25,910 nucleotides of DNA from the IMG/VR virus record IMGVR_UViG_3300031951_001078, positions 1-25,910 of that record. One strand, given 5' to 3'. Origin of the DNA: a virus. Shown piece after piece: positions 6,855-17,400 of the stretch (positions are counted from its first letter, which is position 1; the number at the start of each line of letters is the position of its first letter). The notes below the pieces were generated by a model. It was not told the DNA's origin, ran no database searches, and worked only from the letters and a program-made list of their open reading frames with translations. A program made the translations under genes and the position numbers.

Positions 6855-7375
6855 TGTTTGATGGGTGGGTCTATGTGGGTGGAACATTTGATTTGTTCCA
6901 CTCAGGACACGCCCAATTCCTAGAGCATTGCCGATCATTTGGCAAGGTAGTCGTTGCGCTCAACACGGATGAGTTTGCCGCTCGGTACAAGCGTCGACCG
7001 ATTCTCTCACTGGCAGAGCGACACGACCTACTGGATTCCTGCAAGTACGTAGACAAGGTAGTCGTAAACGTCGGCAACGAGAACACTGGACTAACCATTG
7101 ATCTTATGCCGTTGGATGTTCGAATCAGCCATATTGCTCATGGAGATGACTGGACGGGCGAAAGCCTGATGAAGCAGTTGGGTCTTGACCAAGACTGGCT
7201 AGATTTCCGTGGTATCAGGATGTTGTACATCCCCTATACCAAGGGGATCTCTACTAGCGACATTATAGGGAGAATCAATGGCGAGCATCACCGTCGTGGT
7301 AACTGCTCATGCGGACTCGGAGAACCTTGTTCGTATCCTAGAACTGCTGGGAAATCAGACCCAGAAGCCAGATGA
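6854..7375 (+). CDS. Cytidylyltransferase-family nucleotidyltransferase (TagD/Pcy-like)
   Basis: 173 residues with the family signatures in place: GGTFDLFHSGH (residues 9-19, with the HxGH nucleotide-binding motif at 16-19) and GISTSDII (131-138). These enzymes transfer CMP (or AMP) from the nucleotide triphosphate to glycerol-3-phosphate, phosphoethanolamine or a sugar phosphate, activating a building block for surface polymers. The substrate cannot be chosen from sequence. Residues 142-173 are an extra tail read out of frame over the start of the next gene, with three cysteines and no family resemblance. The ATG overlaps the endolysin stop (TAATG). It is probably cytoplasmic and works with the neighbouring glycosyltransferase. 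Confidence 0.8.
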   Translation: MFDGWVYVGGTFDLFHSGHAQFLEHCRSFGKVVVALNTDEFAARYKRRPILSLAERHDLLDSCKYVDKVVVNVGNENTGLTIDLMPLDVRISHIAHGDDWTGESLMKQLGLDQDWLDFRGIRMLYIPYTKGISTSDIIGRINGEHHRRGNCSCGLGEPCSYPRTAGKSDPEAR

Positions 7376-7817
7376 GATCATTGCTCTCTGCTCTGAGATC
7401 AACCTTGAGGGCATTTGGCAACAGTTTCCGTGGGTTCGGTTCTACGAAGAACCCAACCTCAACGACTGGGGTCACGACAAGAGGGCCAAGGGGCTTGACC
7501 TGGCGACATCTGAATACACCGCGTGGTTCAACCACGACGACTCCTACGACCAGACCTTCATCCAAGAAATGATGGAATCTGCATCAGGTACCGCAGATGT
7601 GCTATACTGCGGCTGGAGCAAGAACCACACCCCGTCCTTTGCTCTCGGACAATCTACTTCTGGCAACTACATTGTCAAGACTAGCTACGCTCGCAAGGCT
7701 GGCTACACCGACCGCCACTACGAAGCGGACGGCACGTTCATCAATCGACTGGCCGCACTTGGCGGCAAGATTGAGTTCCTACCCAAAGTCCTATATTTCC
7801 ACAATGAGGTGAAGTAA
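7278..7817 (+). CDS. Family 2 (GT-A) glycosyltransferase, short form
   Basis: 179 residues. The N-terminus ITVVVTAHADSENLVRIL is the usual first strand and helix of GT2 enzymes. A DxD-equivalent NHDD lies at 85-88, and EADGTFINRL (about 149-158) fits the later acidic motif. The protein ends soon after, shorter than typical GT2 proteins, so it may be a minimal domain. GGGAG lies six bases before the ATG. The start overlaps the previous gene by 98 nt, but the fit of the N-terminal strand makes a later start unlikely. It would move a sugar from a nucleotide sugar to an unknown acceptor, possibly a virion protein or host surface glycan. Confidence 0.75.
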   Translation: MASITVVVTAHADSENLVRILELLGNQTQKPDEIIALCSEINLEGIWQQFPWVRFYEEPNLNDWGHDKRAKGLDLATSEYTAWFNHDDSYDQTFIQEMMESASGTADVLYCGWSKNHTPSFALGQSTSGNYIVKTSYARKAGYTDRHYEADGTFINRLAALGGKIEFLPKVLYFHNEVK

Positions 7818-8116
7818 TGCCCAAGAGTGCTGCATGGCAACGCAAAGAAGGCAAGAATCCGCAGGGCGGATTGAATGCCAAGGGTCGTGCGTCTTACAAG
7901 GCGCAGACTGGCGGCACACTGAAGGCTCCTGTCAAGAGCGGAGACAATCCGCGACGAGCCTCATTCCTCGCCCGCATGGGCGGTATGCCTGGTCCTGAGC
8001 GCGACGAGAAGGGTCGTCCGACGCGCTTACTCCTGAGCCTGAAGGCTTGGGGTGCCAGCAGCAAGGCGGATGCCCGCGCAAAGGCAGCCGCGATCAGCAA
8101 GCGCAACAAGGCTTGA
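7817..8116 (+). CDS. DUF6321-type small phage protein
   Basis: 99 residues. The run MPKSAAWQRKEGKNPQGG, then VKSGDNPRRASFLARMG, LLLSLKAWGAS and KADARAKAAAI, matches a conserved short protein that I recall as the DUF6321 family, found in diverse phages including actinobacteriophages. It is strongly basic, with several SxK/RxA patterns. No biochemical role is established to my knowledge. The ATG overlaps the preceding TAA, and the stop overlaps the terminase TTG start. The position immediately upstream of TerL suggests a packaging-linked or DNA-binding role, which is inference. Confidence 0.75.
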   Translation: MPKSAAWQRKEGKNPQGGLNAKGRASYKAQTGGTLKAPVKSGDNPRRASFLARMGGMPGPERDEKGRPTRLLLSLKAWGASSKADARAKAAAISKRNKA

Positions 8117-9612
8117 AGCAACTAGCGAATGAAGTTGCGGTCGATCTGGCTCGCGGTCGCTCTGACATCGAGTTCTTTGCTCGCAGGTGGCTTGGCATCC
8201 AGGGGAATCCTGGGCAGGTTGCATGGTGGAAGTCCTGCTCCGAGCGTGATGAGTCTGGATATCGACCGAAATACATCACAACCGTCGTATCCGCTGGCAA
8301 CCGTGCGGGCAAAACGATGGCAATGGCGGTGGTCTGTTTCCACCACGCCCTGTACAAACTGGGACTTCCAAACCCGAAATATGGTGATCCCAAGTCCCAC
8401 CTTGCGTGGCTAGATTCTCCCTATGAATGGTTCCACATTGGTATCCAGCAAGAGACCGCAGAGCTAGTCTTCCGCGAGATTGAAACCATCCTCACTGGCC
8501 AGCACCCCGCCCAAAAAGGTCGTGGTTGCCCCATGGTCACAGAACTTGGTAAGATCGTGGAGACCAACAAGAAGTATCGCGGTGAGTATCCGTGGATCAA
8601 GTTCAATCCCATCGTTGGTGGGGCGAGCATCCACTTCCGCACTACCCAGGATCGAGCCAAGGCTCTCCTTGGTAAGGACATGAACGGCATCTCATTTGAC
8701 GAAGCGGCGTTTGAGCCGCACTTGCTAATGATCTACCAAGAGGTGCTGAACCTCCGACGACTCTCCACTGGCGGACCACTCCACTTCATTGGAACGCCGA
8801 CTGAGGGATTCAACGAATACGCGGATCTGTGGGAGAAGGGAAATCCCGACAACCCAGCCCGTGACGACAAGTTCATTTCGTTCCGATTGTCCACACGGGA
8901 CAACATCGGCTACGGACTGACACAAGAGAACTTTGATGATGTCGTTCGTCAGCAGGCTGAGTACCTCATCCCGCAGAACATTGACGGATTCTTCATTGAG
9001 GCACGAGACGCATTCTTCTGGTCTCAGTCCATTCAAGCAGTATTCAAATCAGGAGTCGCAGAGTCAGGCCCGACACGTCACCATAAGTATGTCCAGGGTG
9101 TAGACCCAGGGATTTCACATGACGCAACGTGGGCGATTACACTCGACATTACTGACAGAAAGTGCCTTCGCGGTACGCGGATTAGAAAGCGTGGCGGCAA
9201 GCAGAGTATCTCTGCCGTCGTGAACATGGTCCGCGAAGGACACCTCCTCTACCAGCAAGACGGTGCGTACTGCACCACCATCGTCGATTCCACAGGACTC
9301 GGTGGACGACTATTCCAACAGGAGTTCAGCATCATCCGCCCCCTCCGAGGTTTTGACTTCGGTGGCACAAAGGCGAAGAAGGTGGAACTCCTTAATGACT
9401 TGAAGGCGGTCCTAGACAAAGGACAAATCGAACTGCCAACTGGCGGTGCGTGGGATGAGATGCGAAGGCAACTCCTCACCTACAAATTGGACGATAAGAA
9501 GCTGGAGCAAGATGCAGTGATGGCACTGGCCATTGCTGTGCGACACGCTTTACGAAACCCAGAGAAGCCCGTGAACGATCCAGTGTTCACATATTTTGGA
9601 GTGAGTGACTGA
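8113..9612 (+). CDS. terL: Terminase large subunit (packaging ATPase/nuclease)
   Basis: 499 residues from TTG 8113, which overlaps the previous stop. An in-frame TTG at 8047 would add 22 residues but overlap the upstream gene by 70 nt. The ATPase domain shows Walker A AGNRAGKT (61-68), Walker B GISFDEA (192-198) and a coupling motif GTP (227-229). The RNase-H-like nuclease domain has acidic residues in GVDPG (Asp331), IVDSTG (Asp392) and QDAVMA (Asp467). The protein docks on the portal, pumps DNA into the prohead and cuts the concatemer. The stop overlaps the portal start (TGATG). It is complete. Confidence 0.92.
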   Translation: MKQLANEVAVDLARGRSDIEFFARRWLGIQGNPGQVAWWKSCSERDESGYRPKYITTVVSAGNRAGKTMAMAVVCFHHALYKLGLPNPKYGDPKSHLAWLDSPYEWFHIGIQQETAELVFREIETILTGQHPAQKGRGCPMVTELGKIVETNKKYRGEYPWIKFNPIVGGASIHFRTTQDRAKALLGKDMNGISFDEAAFEPHLLMIYQEVLNLRRLSTGGPLHFIGTPTEGFNEYADLWEKGNPDNPARDDKFISFRLSTRDNIGYGLTQENFDDVVRQQAEYLIPQNIDGFFIEARDAFFWSQSIQAVFKSGVAESGPTRHHKYVQGVDPGISHDATWAITLDITDRKCLRGTRIRKRGGKQSISAVVNMVREGHLLYQQDGAYCTTIVDSTGLGGRLFQQEFSIIRPLRGFDFGGTKAKKVELLNDLKAVLDKGQIELPTGGAWDEMRRQLLTYKLDDKKLEQDAVMALAIAVRHALRNPEKPVNDPVFTYFGVSD

Positions 9613-11840
9613 TGGCCGACAAGGTACGAAAGATCCCAGCGGCGTTCGAGGGAACGCGAGCGATTCCAGCGCAGTACACGACTGACCCTGATATCGCCAC
9701 GCCTGAGCAGATTGCCTCTATTGGCACTGCCACCGAGAAGGCACGAAAACTTGCTAAGGGTCAGCGTATCGTCGCGGCTGCCGCTGCTGGCAAGCCAATT
9801 GCCACCGCGCCAGTATTCACCAACATCACCGTCAACAAGCAGGGTTCAGTCAAGGGTCAGGCAAACCAGTCAATCGCTGGCGGTGCTGGCATTGGCATCA
9901 ACGACCCATCCATCACGGCACGAAACCGCGCTTCCACGCGCATCAAGCCGAACTTTGAGAAGCTCACCCTTGGCGAACAGGCTTCCGTCAAGATGTCCGA
10001 GACTTCACTCAGCGGACAAGGAATTGATCCGAACCAGGACGAGTCGCATCTCCTCCTTCAGGAGATCCTTGGTCGCAAGCAGTTGGTGGAGCCAGAGCAG
10101 AACCGCCTGCGCTCACTCTTCCGCCGCATGGACAACCTCTACCACCCAGAGACCATCACCCTTGGTGGTGCTGACCACTGGGCAGATGATCCAAGCGCAC
10201 GACTTGCTGGTCGAGCGCACGTCTCGGTCAACATCCACCACGCCTATGTACAGATCCCAGCCTCCATCCAGGCTGTGCGACCAGTGGTCAACTATGTTGC
10301 CACTGGGCCAACAGCCGAAGAGCGCGATGCCGCGCAACTGCGCGAGCGACTCTACTTTCGCTGGTGGGATGCCAACGAGATGGACCTGCTCCACGAGCAC
10401 GCTGCACTCCTCAAGGAACTCTACGGTCATACGGCGGCTAAGGTCTATTGGGATCCAGTTGCCGAGTTGCCAAAGATTACCGTCATTGAGCGACCAGAGA
10501 ACCTCTACCTTGGGTTTGGCGACAGCGACTTCCACCGCCTAGACTGGGCGCTCTATTGCTACGGTATGTCCCCACAGTCAGTCCAAGAGGACTACGGCGT
10601 GGATGTCATCCCTGTCAAGCAGGGCGACAAGTACTTCCCGTACACGACCCGTGGCACCCACGATGACCCAATCGGCAACGTGTGGTCCAACACCTTCGAG
10701 CGTAACCCACTCCGCCGCGAGACTGCCTACGAGCAGATGCAGGTTGAGGTCTACGACTACTGGTACAAGGTACCAACCAAGCCTGGTAAGGCTCCGCTTG
10801 TGTACAACGCCATCTTTGTCGGCAACTCGCTGGTAAAAAACGACGCGCACCCTGAGTATCAGGGACAGATCCCGTATGTCCACCTGCCAAACGGCAAGAT
10901 CCCTGGTAGCCCATACGGTAAGCCAGCACTCTACGATGCCGAGCAGTTGCTCCGCGAGAAGGACGAGCGAGTCACTGCGATGGCGCAGATGATTCAGTCC
11001 ATCGTCGGTGGGCAGATGTGGCAGCTCGTTGGGCCAGAGGCTCCTGATGAGGTACCGCCAAACGCGCTACCAAAGCCAGGTCGCGTCGCCACCCCTGGAC
11101 CTGGCAACGAACTCCGTGCCATCCAGCCGTTCATCCCTTCGTTCCAGATTGAGCAGTACATCGGTCGTATCGACCGAGAACTTGCTGTGGCAACGGGCTT
11201 GAACGACCTGCTCCTTGGTCTCGCGCCCGCGCAGGTGCTTGGTTCGTCACGAGCCATCGCCGCGCTCATCGCCAACTACGAAGCACGCCTTGCTCCAAAG
11301 CGCAAGGTGTTCTATCAGTGGATGCGACAGGTCTGGGAGATGTGCGCCCGCATTTGGGAAATCAAGAACCCAGCTGTTGCAGAGATCATTGGCGGACAAT
11401 ACCGCATTGATATCGTTGCACCAGAACTGACGCCACGAGACACGCTGGAACTTGCCAGCACCGCGATCAACCTTGTCCAGAACCGACTATGGAGCGCCGA
11501 GCGTGCCATGGATCGAGTGGGCGTGGAAGATCCAATTGGCGAGAAGGATCTCATCCGCGACGAGCAGACGGACGCAACACTCAATCCTGCGGCTGTGGCA
11601 ACGATGTCACAGGTGATGCAGCAGATGGCAATGATGCAGCAGCAGCAGGCCGTCATGTCGCAAGAGCAGGCTGCCAACGCCCAGCGCACGATGCAGCAGG
11701 GCGTTCCTGGAAGCCAGTCGCTCAACCAGCCAGAGAATCAGGCGCAGTTGCCGCCTGAGGCTCTGCCAGCAAACGCCGCAGCGCCAGGGGAAGAGAACCT
11801 TCTCCCAGCGCCGACTGGCACCAATGAGGTACCTGCATAA
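9612..11840 (+). CDS. Portal protein (head-tail connector)
   Basis: 742 residues, directly after TerL. The long N-terminal arm (1-150) is Ala/Thr-rich. A core of about 150-640 follows the usual portal pattern of alternating helices and strands, with ALLKELYGHTAAKVYWDP and ERPENLYLGFG typical of podovirus-type portals. The C-terminus (about 655-720) is Gln/Met-rich, like portal barrel or tail extensions. The length is close to N4-like portals and longer than T7 gp8. It would form a dodecamer at one head vertex and act as the channel for DNA. The family is assigned from position plus sequence feel, not from an invariant motif. Confidence 0.8.
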   Translation: MADKVRKIPAAFEGTRAIPAQYTTDPDIATPEQIASIGTATEKARKLAKGQRIVAAAAAGKPIATAPVFTNITVNKQGSVKGQANQSIAGGAGIGINDPSITARNRASTRIKPNFEKLTLGEQASVKMSETSLSGQGIDPNQDESHLLLQEILGRKQLVEPEQNRLRSLFRRMDNLYHPETITLGGADHWADDPSARLAGRAHVSVNIHHAYVQIPASIQAVRPVVNYVATGPTAEERDAAQLRERLYFRWWDANEMDLLHEHAALLKELYGHTAAKVYWDPVAELPKITVIERPENLYLGFGDSDFHRLDWALYCYGMSPQSVQEDYGVDVIPVKQGDKYFPYTTRGTHDDPIGNVWSNTFERNPLRRETAYEQMQVEVYDYWYKVPTKPGKAPLVYNAIFVGNSLVKNDAHPEYQGQIPYVHLPNGKIPGSPYGKPALYDAEQLLREKDERVTAMAQMIQSIVGGQMWQLVGPEAPDEVPPNALPKPGRVATPGPGNELRAIQPFIPSFQIEQYIGRIDRELAVATGLNDLLLGLAPAQVLGSSRAIAALIANYEARLAPKRKVFYQWMRQVWEMCARIWEIKNPAVAEIIGGQYRIDIVAPELTPRDTLELASTAINLVQNRLWSAERAMDRVGVEDPIGEKDLIRDEQTDATLNPAAVATMSQVMQQMAMMQQQQAVMSQEQAANAQRTMQQGVPGSQSLNQPENQAQLPPEALPANAAAPGEENLLPAPTGTNEVPA

Positions 11841-14449
11841 TGGCACGACGCGGACGATTCACCAGCCCAAACTCTGGCGGACAAAACCTTACCGCGCTCA
11901 TCATCGGCTTGCTGCGCGAGCGCAAGAACGCAGAGGAGCAGGGTCTGCTTGACGCCTATCGCACTGGAACAGCCTATAACGGTGCCGTACCAACGGCGGC
12001 GGATATTCAGTCATTCTATGACGAGTGGGCTTCGGCTGCTGGCTACACCCCAGGATCGCTGGAATATCAGGCCATCTTCCAGAAGAAGTCTGATCTAAAC
12101 AACTATGACCTAAAGAAGCAGTTCAATGCGTTGATCTCGACCTTTAACACCACTGATGGTTCTAACTATCAGGACATTATTGACTTTCTTGGGAATGAGG
12201 CGCAGACCTCAACCGACCCAAATGATCTTGCTGATTATGCTAACTCTATTGAAACTACCACTAGCGCCTATTTGAAGTATCAGGGCCAGCGTTTGATTCG
12301 TGGCGAGCTGACGGCTGCCGAGTATCAGAAGATTACCCTTGAGTCGCTCAAGGTGCTAGATCCAGGTAGCATTGCCTATACCAACGCGGTCTACGATGCT
12401 TTCCAGTACGAGTGGAACGCAGAGGCAACCAAGTGGCAGAACCGCATTCGGGCTGGAACAGCAACAAACGCGCAATTCCGCTCGTGGGCAAACGGCTTCA
12501 AAAATCGCTTGGTGCAATCCAACATCTCCAAGGACAGCGAGCTATACACGTCTATTGGCGCAAGCATCGCGCAGGCAAGCATTGCCGTTGGCGATAGCCC
12601 AACCAACACTCGACTGAACACCACCCTCTCTACACTCAACAGTGTCTTTAGCCTTGCACAAGCGCAGATTGGCGGGGTTGAGATTGGCGTTGGTGACATC
12701 ATGGGCGACCCCAAGGATGTTCTTAAGAAGTTGCGCGAAAACCCAGATCTTATGGGCCTCTATGCCGAATGGCTTGACGACAACCCTTCTATGATTGACC
12801 CATCACTTCGTTCCCTTGGAATCAGCGATGGGGCAAGTTTCCGACAGTGGTTTGAGGATACTCTTGACAGCGGACTCACCGATGCACAAACAATTGAGGC
12901 CGCTGGCGGAAAGGCAAACTTTGACGATTGGGTAGGCGCAGCCACAACAAATGGATCGCTTACAACCTTTGACGAGTTTGCCGTCACAAGCAGCAAACAC
13001 GCCAGGGATGTGTCAAATGCTAACGGCAACGACACAATGATCCAATTCTACGATAACGAGTACAGAAAGTTTCTCAATGGTGAGAAGTCGTACTATGGCG
13101 AACGACCAACGCTTGAGGGTTTGTATCCTCAGCAATATGCTGTTGTGCAGAACGAAGCAAATGCTATGTTTGGTTCACACACAGAGGGTGCGTTGACGCT
13201 TACTGGAGCACTTAACAACGGTGAGCCAAGATGGTCTAACATTGGACTTACTGTTGAGAATGCTGCTGCCATTAGTGCTGGTCAGGCAGTTATGGTATGG
13301 AATAAGGAATCTGGATCGTTTACAACTGAAAATCCAAGGGATGCTACTGCAAAGCAGGGTTCCTACCAGTATGTCAGCTTTACTGTTCTACCAGATGGAA
13401 CAAAAGTCCCATCTGTGATTTCGGTAACTGGTCAGCCGATCATTGGCCCTGATGGGCAAACCACTAGTGGGTATGTCTACGAGTTGCCAAACGGCATTAC
13501 CTATGCTCTTGACGCATCAGGAAATGCTTACGAGATTCCCGCTGGTGTTTCAATCCCAGTGGCGCGAGAAGGGTATTCTATTGACAGCTTTGAAAATTAC
13601 GGAACACGGGTTGAGGGTGGGTTACCGTTAATTGATACAACTTCCCTTATTCGACAGGGTGCTAATGCTGGAGCATTCAACCCAGAGGACCGAGAGGCTC
13701 GACGCGCTGCTTTGACGCAGTTTGGCGTTGATGCTTCTGACCTTGAACTTGCGTCCACTTTGGCCCTTCAAGTTGCTAACGCACTTGACCCAGATGCAAA
13801 AACGAAGATTGAGGCTGCCGCACAGGGCCTTGCTGGTGAGGCTATTAATATCCGTGCTGGTCAACTTGAGGCTACTGCCACAACCGCTGACCAGTTGGCA
13901 GAGGCTGCGCTTATCCGAAATAAGCCAGAAGCTGCTGCCTACAATACCTACGTCAAGCCAAACATGGACAAGTACGAAGAGGTGGCTAAGGGTCTCTTCC
14001 GACTCAAAGACACTGGCTCACGTCAAAACGCTCAAGAGCAGAACAAGTACATGGCGATGGGCGGACAAATCGTTGGCAATCGGTTTGGTCTCGGTGGCGA
14101 TGCAGATTTGCCTAGCGTCGTTGACCTTCGACCAGATGCGGTAAAGAACAGCGAACGAGAACGGGATGTTACTGCCGCAGAACGAATCTTTGCTGGTTAC
14201 GGCGTTGCTTCAACACAAGATCCATCCAGTGGGTTCTTCCGCAATATGCCAACAACCAAGAAGCAGCAGTACGGCGCTTTGCCTCCAGTGTTGCCACCAG
14301 CGGCTATGGCTCCGTCGGTGGTGATTCCGCCAACGCCACCAGTGCGTAGACCAGACATCATTGAGCCGACGATGCCAAAGGCTCCCGTTGTCGCTCCGCC
14401 ACCACCATTGCTGCCACCGTCACTCGGCGGCGGCGTTAGGAAGTTGTAA
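11840..14449 (+). CDS. Large virion-associated protein of unknown family (869 aa)
   Basis: 869 residues, starting in overlap with the portal stop (TAATG) and ending the same way with the next gene. The first 240 residues contain three related helical modules (about 36-81, 148-187 and 199-243), each with an R-x-G turn and a later S-x-x-Y before a helix. The middle is mixed, with a small beta-rich part around 480-590 (PDGT, GPDGQTTSGYVYELPNG). The C-terminal 70 residues are proline-rich (PPVLPPAA, PPPPLLPPSLGGG). No signal peptide or catalytic motif is seen. Location between portal and capsid genes suggests an internal or ejected virion protein. A tape measure is an alternative. Confidence 0.6.
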   Translation: MARRGRFTSPNSGGQNLTALIIGLLRERKNAEEQGLLDAYRTGTAYNGAVPTAADIQSFYDEWASAAGYTPGSLEYQAIFQKKSDLNNYDLKKQFNALISTFNTTDGSNYQDIIDFLGNEAQTSTDPNDLADYANSIETTTSAYLKYQGQRLIRGELTAAEYQKITLESLKVLDPGSIAYTNAVYDAFQYEWNAEATKWQNRIRAGTATNAQFRSWANGFKNRLVQSNISKDSELYTSIGASIAQASIAVGDSPTNTRLNTTLSTLNSVFSLAQAQIGGVEIGVGDIMGDPKDVLKKLRENPDLMGLYAEWLDDNPSMIDPSLRSLGISDGASFRQWFEDTLDSGLTDAQTIEAAGGKANFDDWVGAATTNGSLTTFDEFAVTSSKHARDVSNANGNDTMIQFYDNEYRKFLNGEKSYYGERPTLEGLYPQQYAVVQNEANAMFGSHTEGALTLTGALNNGEPRWSNIGLTVENAAAISAGQAVMVWNKESGSFTTENPRDATAKQGSYQYVSFTVLPDGTKVPSVISVTGQPIIGPDGQTTSGYVYELPNGITYALDASGNAYEIPAGVSIPVAREGYSIDSFENYGTRVEGGLPLIDTTSLIRQGANAGAFNPEDREARRAALTQFGVDASDLELASTLALQVANALDPDAKTKIEAAAQGLAGEAINIRAGQLEATATTADQLAEAALIRNKPEAAAYNTYVKPNMDKYEEVAKGLFRLKDTGSRQNAQEQNKYMAMGGQIVGNRFGLGGDADLPSVVDLRPDAVKNSERERDVTAAERIFAGYGVASTQDPSSGFFRNMPTTKKQQYGALPPVLPPAAMAPSVVIPPTPPVRRPDIIEPTMPKAPVVAPPPPLLPPSLGGGVRKL

Positions 14450-17400
14450 TGCCAAGTATCTTTGACAAGCCGTCTCAACGAACTGGAACAACTAAGGTTG
14501 CGTCCATTGCTCCGTCTGTCGGTTCTGCGAAGGCTATCCAATCTGCTGGTAGAATCCAGGTAAGCATTGCCGATCCATCAACATCCATCCAGAAGTCCAT
14601 TGGCGACATCAACGCTGGATTTATCGGGGTAGGCAAAGGCCTTGTGTCCGTTGCCGAGAACATCCCCATCGTTGGCGGAATCACAAAGCCGCTGATCGGT
14701 TTCGTTGGCTCTATTGCCGATGCCACGATTGGGCAAGGTGTGAGCGCATTGGAGAAGATTCGCATTGGCGACTCTAACCTAGCGCAGGCTACCGTCAGCG
14801 CCCTAGAGGTTGTTGGTACGCCATTAAAGTGGGGTTTGGATGCGATCTCTGCCCCTGGTCGATTTGTTGAGCAGAAGGTTGCCGAAGCACGAATTAAGAA
14901 CACACAGTCTGGTCGGCAAGATCTTGTTTCTTCACTGTTTGGCGCAGCGCCAAAGGAAGTGATGGCGATGATCTCAGGCGGTGCATCCCTTGAGGAAGCT
15001 GCCGAACATCTTTCTACAACCAACGCTGGATTTAGCGAGAACGGTCTTGCCAACCTTGGTTGGTCGCTGCTCCTTGATCCGATCAATGTCCTTGCCCCTG
15101 GTGCTGGCTTCGCCGCCAAGATGGGCAAGCAGGCATCAGTCTTCTCTCGTATTGCGAACAAGGCTGCCCTTGAGGGGATTACTGATACCGCGCAACTTGC
15201 AGAGGCGAATGCTTTCCTGAGCAAGTGGGGCTGGGCTGGCAAGATCCACGACGTAACTGTCGGCATCCTTGACAAGCGTCCTCGACTGTTCGCCTCTACG
15301 CTGGCGAAAGAGGTTGTCGCCGCAACGCCACGAGTCTACAACATGAAGACCGTGGGCGGATTTATGGATGATGTTGCCCTTGCTGGCGGAGCAGACATTG
15401 CTGATCGCGGCCTTAAGAACTTTGCCGTAACCGCAATGAACGCAGTCAAGTCTGGTGCAGTTCGTGCCGTCACCGCAATCCGACGATCTGGCTCAGAGGA
15501 CCTTGCCAATACAATTGTCTACCGATTCTGGGATGACCTTAGCAAGGGCAGGAGCGTAGACGAAGTTCTTGCTGCTGAGGTCTATGGCGATGGGGATATG
15601 CTCTCGCTACTCAAGCGTATTGGTCTTGAAGATGCAGATATCGCAACACTTGCCGCCAAGGTTCAAGAGAAGGTCGGAATTAAGCGACTAGATGAGCTGG
15701 TCAAGGACAACGAGATCCGTGGTCTTGTTGACTCCCTTGCAAGCAGGCACGCCAACTGGACCGTTGCAAATCGCGGCGCATCCATGAAGATGGTTGCCGA
15801 TGTTCGCGTGAACGCAGACTCTCGACTTGCCACCGAAGAAATGACTCGCGTCCTCTTTGAAGCAAAGAACGATGTTGTCGCGCTTGCCGCAGACCCAGTG
15901 GTTGGCGTTCAGGAGTTGACAAAGTATCTGGTCAATGGATTTGGTCTTAGCCCAGAGCAGGCTCTTGCCGTAGCCCAGCGACAGTTTGCCAAACACGCTG
16001 GCGATACCCGTGCGCTGACGGATATTCTGGCTATGGCTCGTGGCGCAAACTTCGGTCAGGCAGCTCGCAAGTTGGCTGCCGTTCGCAGCCTATTCCCAAA
16101 GGGTGACCCATTTGCCAAATTGACCATCACCTCACAGCGCAGCCTGACTAGGGCAGAGGCTGAGGCGGCAATCAAGCGCGTTGATGGTCTGAAGGCCCAA
16201 TTGAAGCAGGCAATTGACGAAGGCGATACTGCTACGCAAAAAGCGGTGAAGTCTGAACTCAAGGCAGAGTCTGACCGATTGGTTCAGGGGTACGACGAGT
16301 TCGCCGCTCAGTTTGGAACCAATGGTCTGCATACCTACGATGAGGTCTTTGAATTCCTTAAGAAGACACCAAACATCACCGTCCGAGAACTGAGCAAGTC
16401 ACAGCGAGCGCGTATTGCTGCTGAGGCCGTTAGCGATGACGCAGTTCGCCAGGTTGCCGCACTTGAGGAAGAACTCGCTGCAATGGGCTATCGCCTTGGC
16501 GTCGCTCCAAAAGATGACATTGCTCGCGTCACAACGCTTGCTACTGACCACTTTGGCAATGAGAGGTTCATTGAGATGACGATGCCATTTGCCGACACCA
16601 TTGACCACGTGGCGATTGATGCCATTGACAACGCTGGTGTTGCGCTTCGCCCAAGCCGTCTTGGTCGTATCTTTGACAAGGTATCTCGACCATTCGGCGC
16701 AGAGGTTACTAAAAATGTCGTAGCGGAACGATTCGTCACACGTATGGTTGGGCAGTACGGCATCTCCGTCAACAAGGCTCGCCGCATCTTGGCTGAAGTC
16801 AACAACCTTGCTGCTCGTAAGGGTGTGCAGCCAAGGGCACTGCTTGCTGATAGCAATGAGCTAGAGCAGATCTTCCGCCGCGAGATGGGCGATGATTATG
16901 GTAAGATTCTGGACAATGGCAGCACGGCCTTCAAGGAAGTGCTAGAGGCTGCCTCTGGCGACCTTGCTTCCGCTGGTCTGACCAGCGGATTCACTGGTCG
17001 AGTGAAGGCGGTATTCCCAGCCATCACTCTGCTAACCGACAAGATCTACCCAGAGATTCGCTTCGGCATACTCAACCCATTCTTCAACTTGGTTCTTGAG
17101 CGCATTGAGACGGCGACGCAGAAACTCACCTACGGAATCCGACGTGAAGCCGCAGATGATCTGGCTCAAGAGATTACTGGTACGACCCTTCGCAAGGCGT
17201 ATCTTGATCCACGAAATATCAACCGAGAGATTGCTGATGGTCAATTGTATATGGCGTCTAGGGCTAATCGGAATACTGCTGCTGCCGTTGAGACCGCAAC
17301 AACATTCAAGGCTCGCGTTGAGCAACGTATTAAAGGGTGGTTCTCTGTTCAGCGCGTTCGTTCCGAAAAAGAAATCGCACGAGACATTATGTCGGACAAG

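Noticed and set aside
8047-8112. Upstream TTG extension of the terminase
   Set aside because: It would overlap the upstream gene by 70 nt and encode a Gln/Cys-rich non-family N-terminus. TTG 8113 overlaps the stop in the manner common in this window.
9712-10542. 276-codon + strand frame inside the portal gene
   Set aside because: Arg/Ser/Thr-rich out-of-frame reading of a well-supported portal gene, with no ribosome binding site.
14475-15275. 266-codon minus-strand frame
   Set aside because: It lies wholly within the giant virion gene, has no supporting start signal, and every credible gene is on the + strand.
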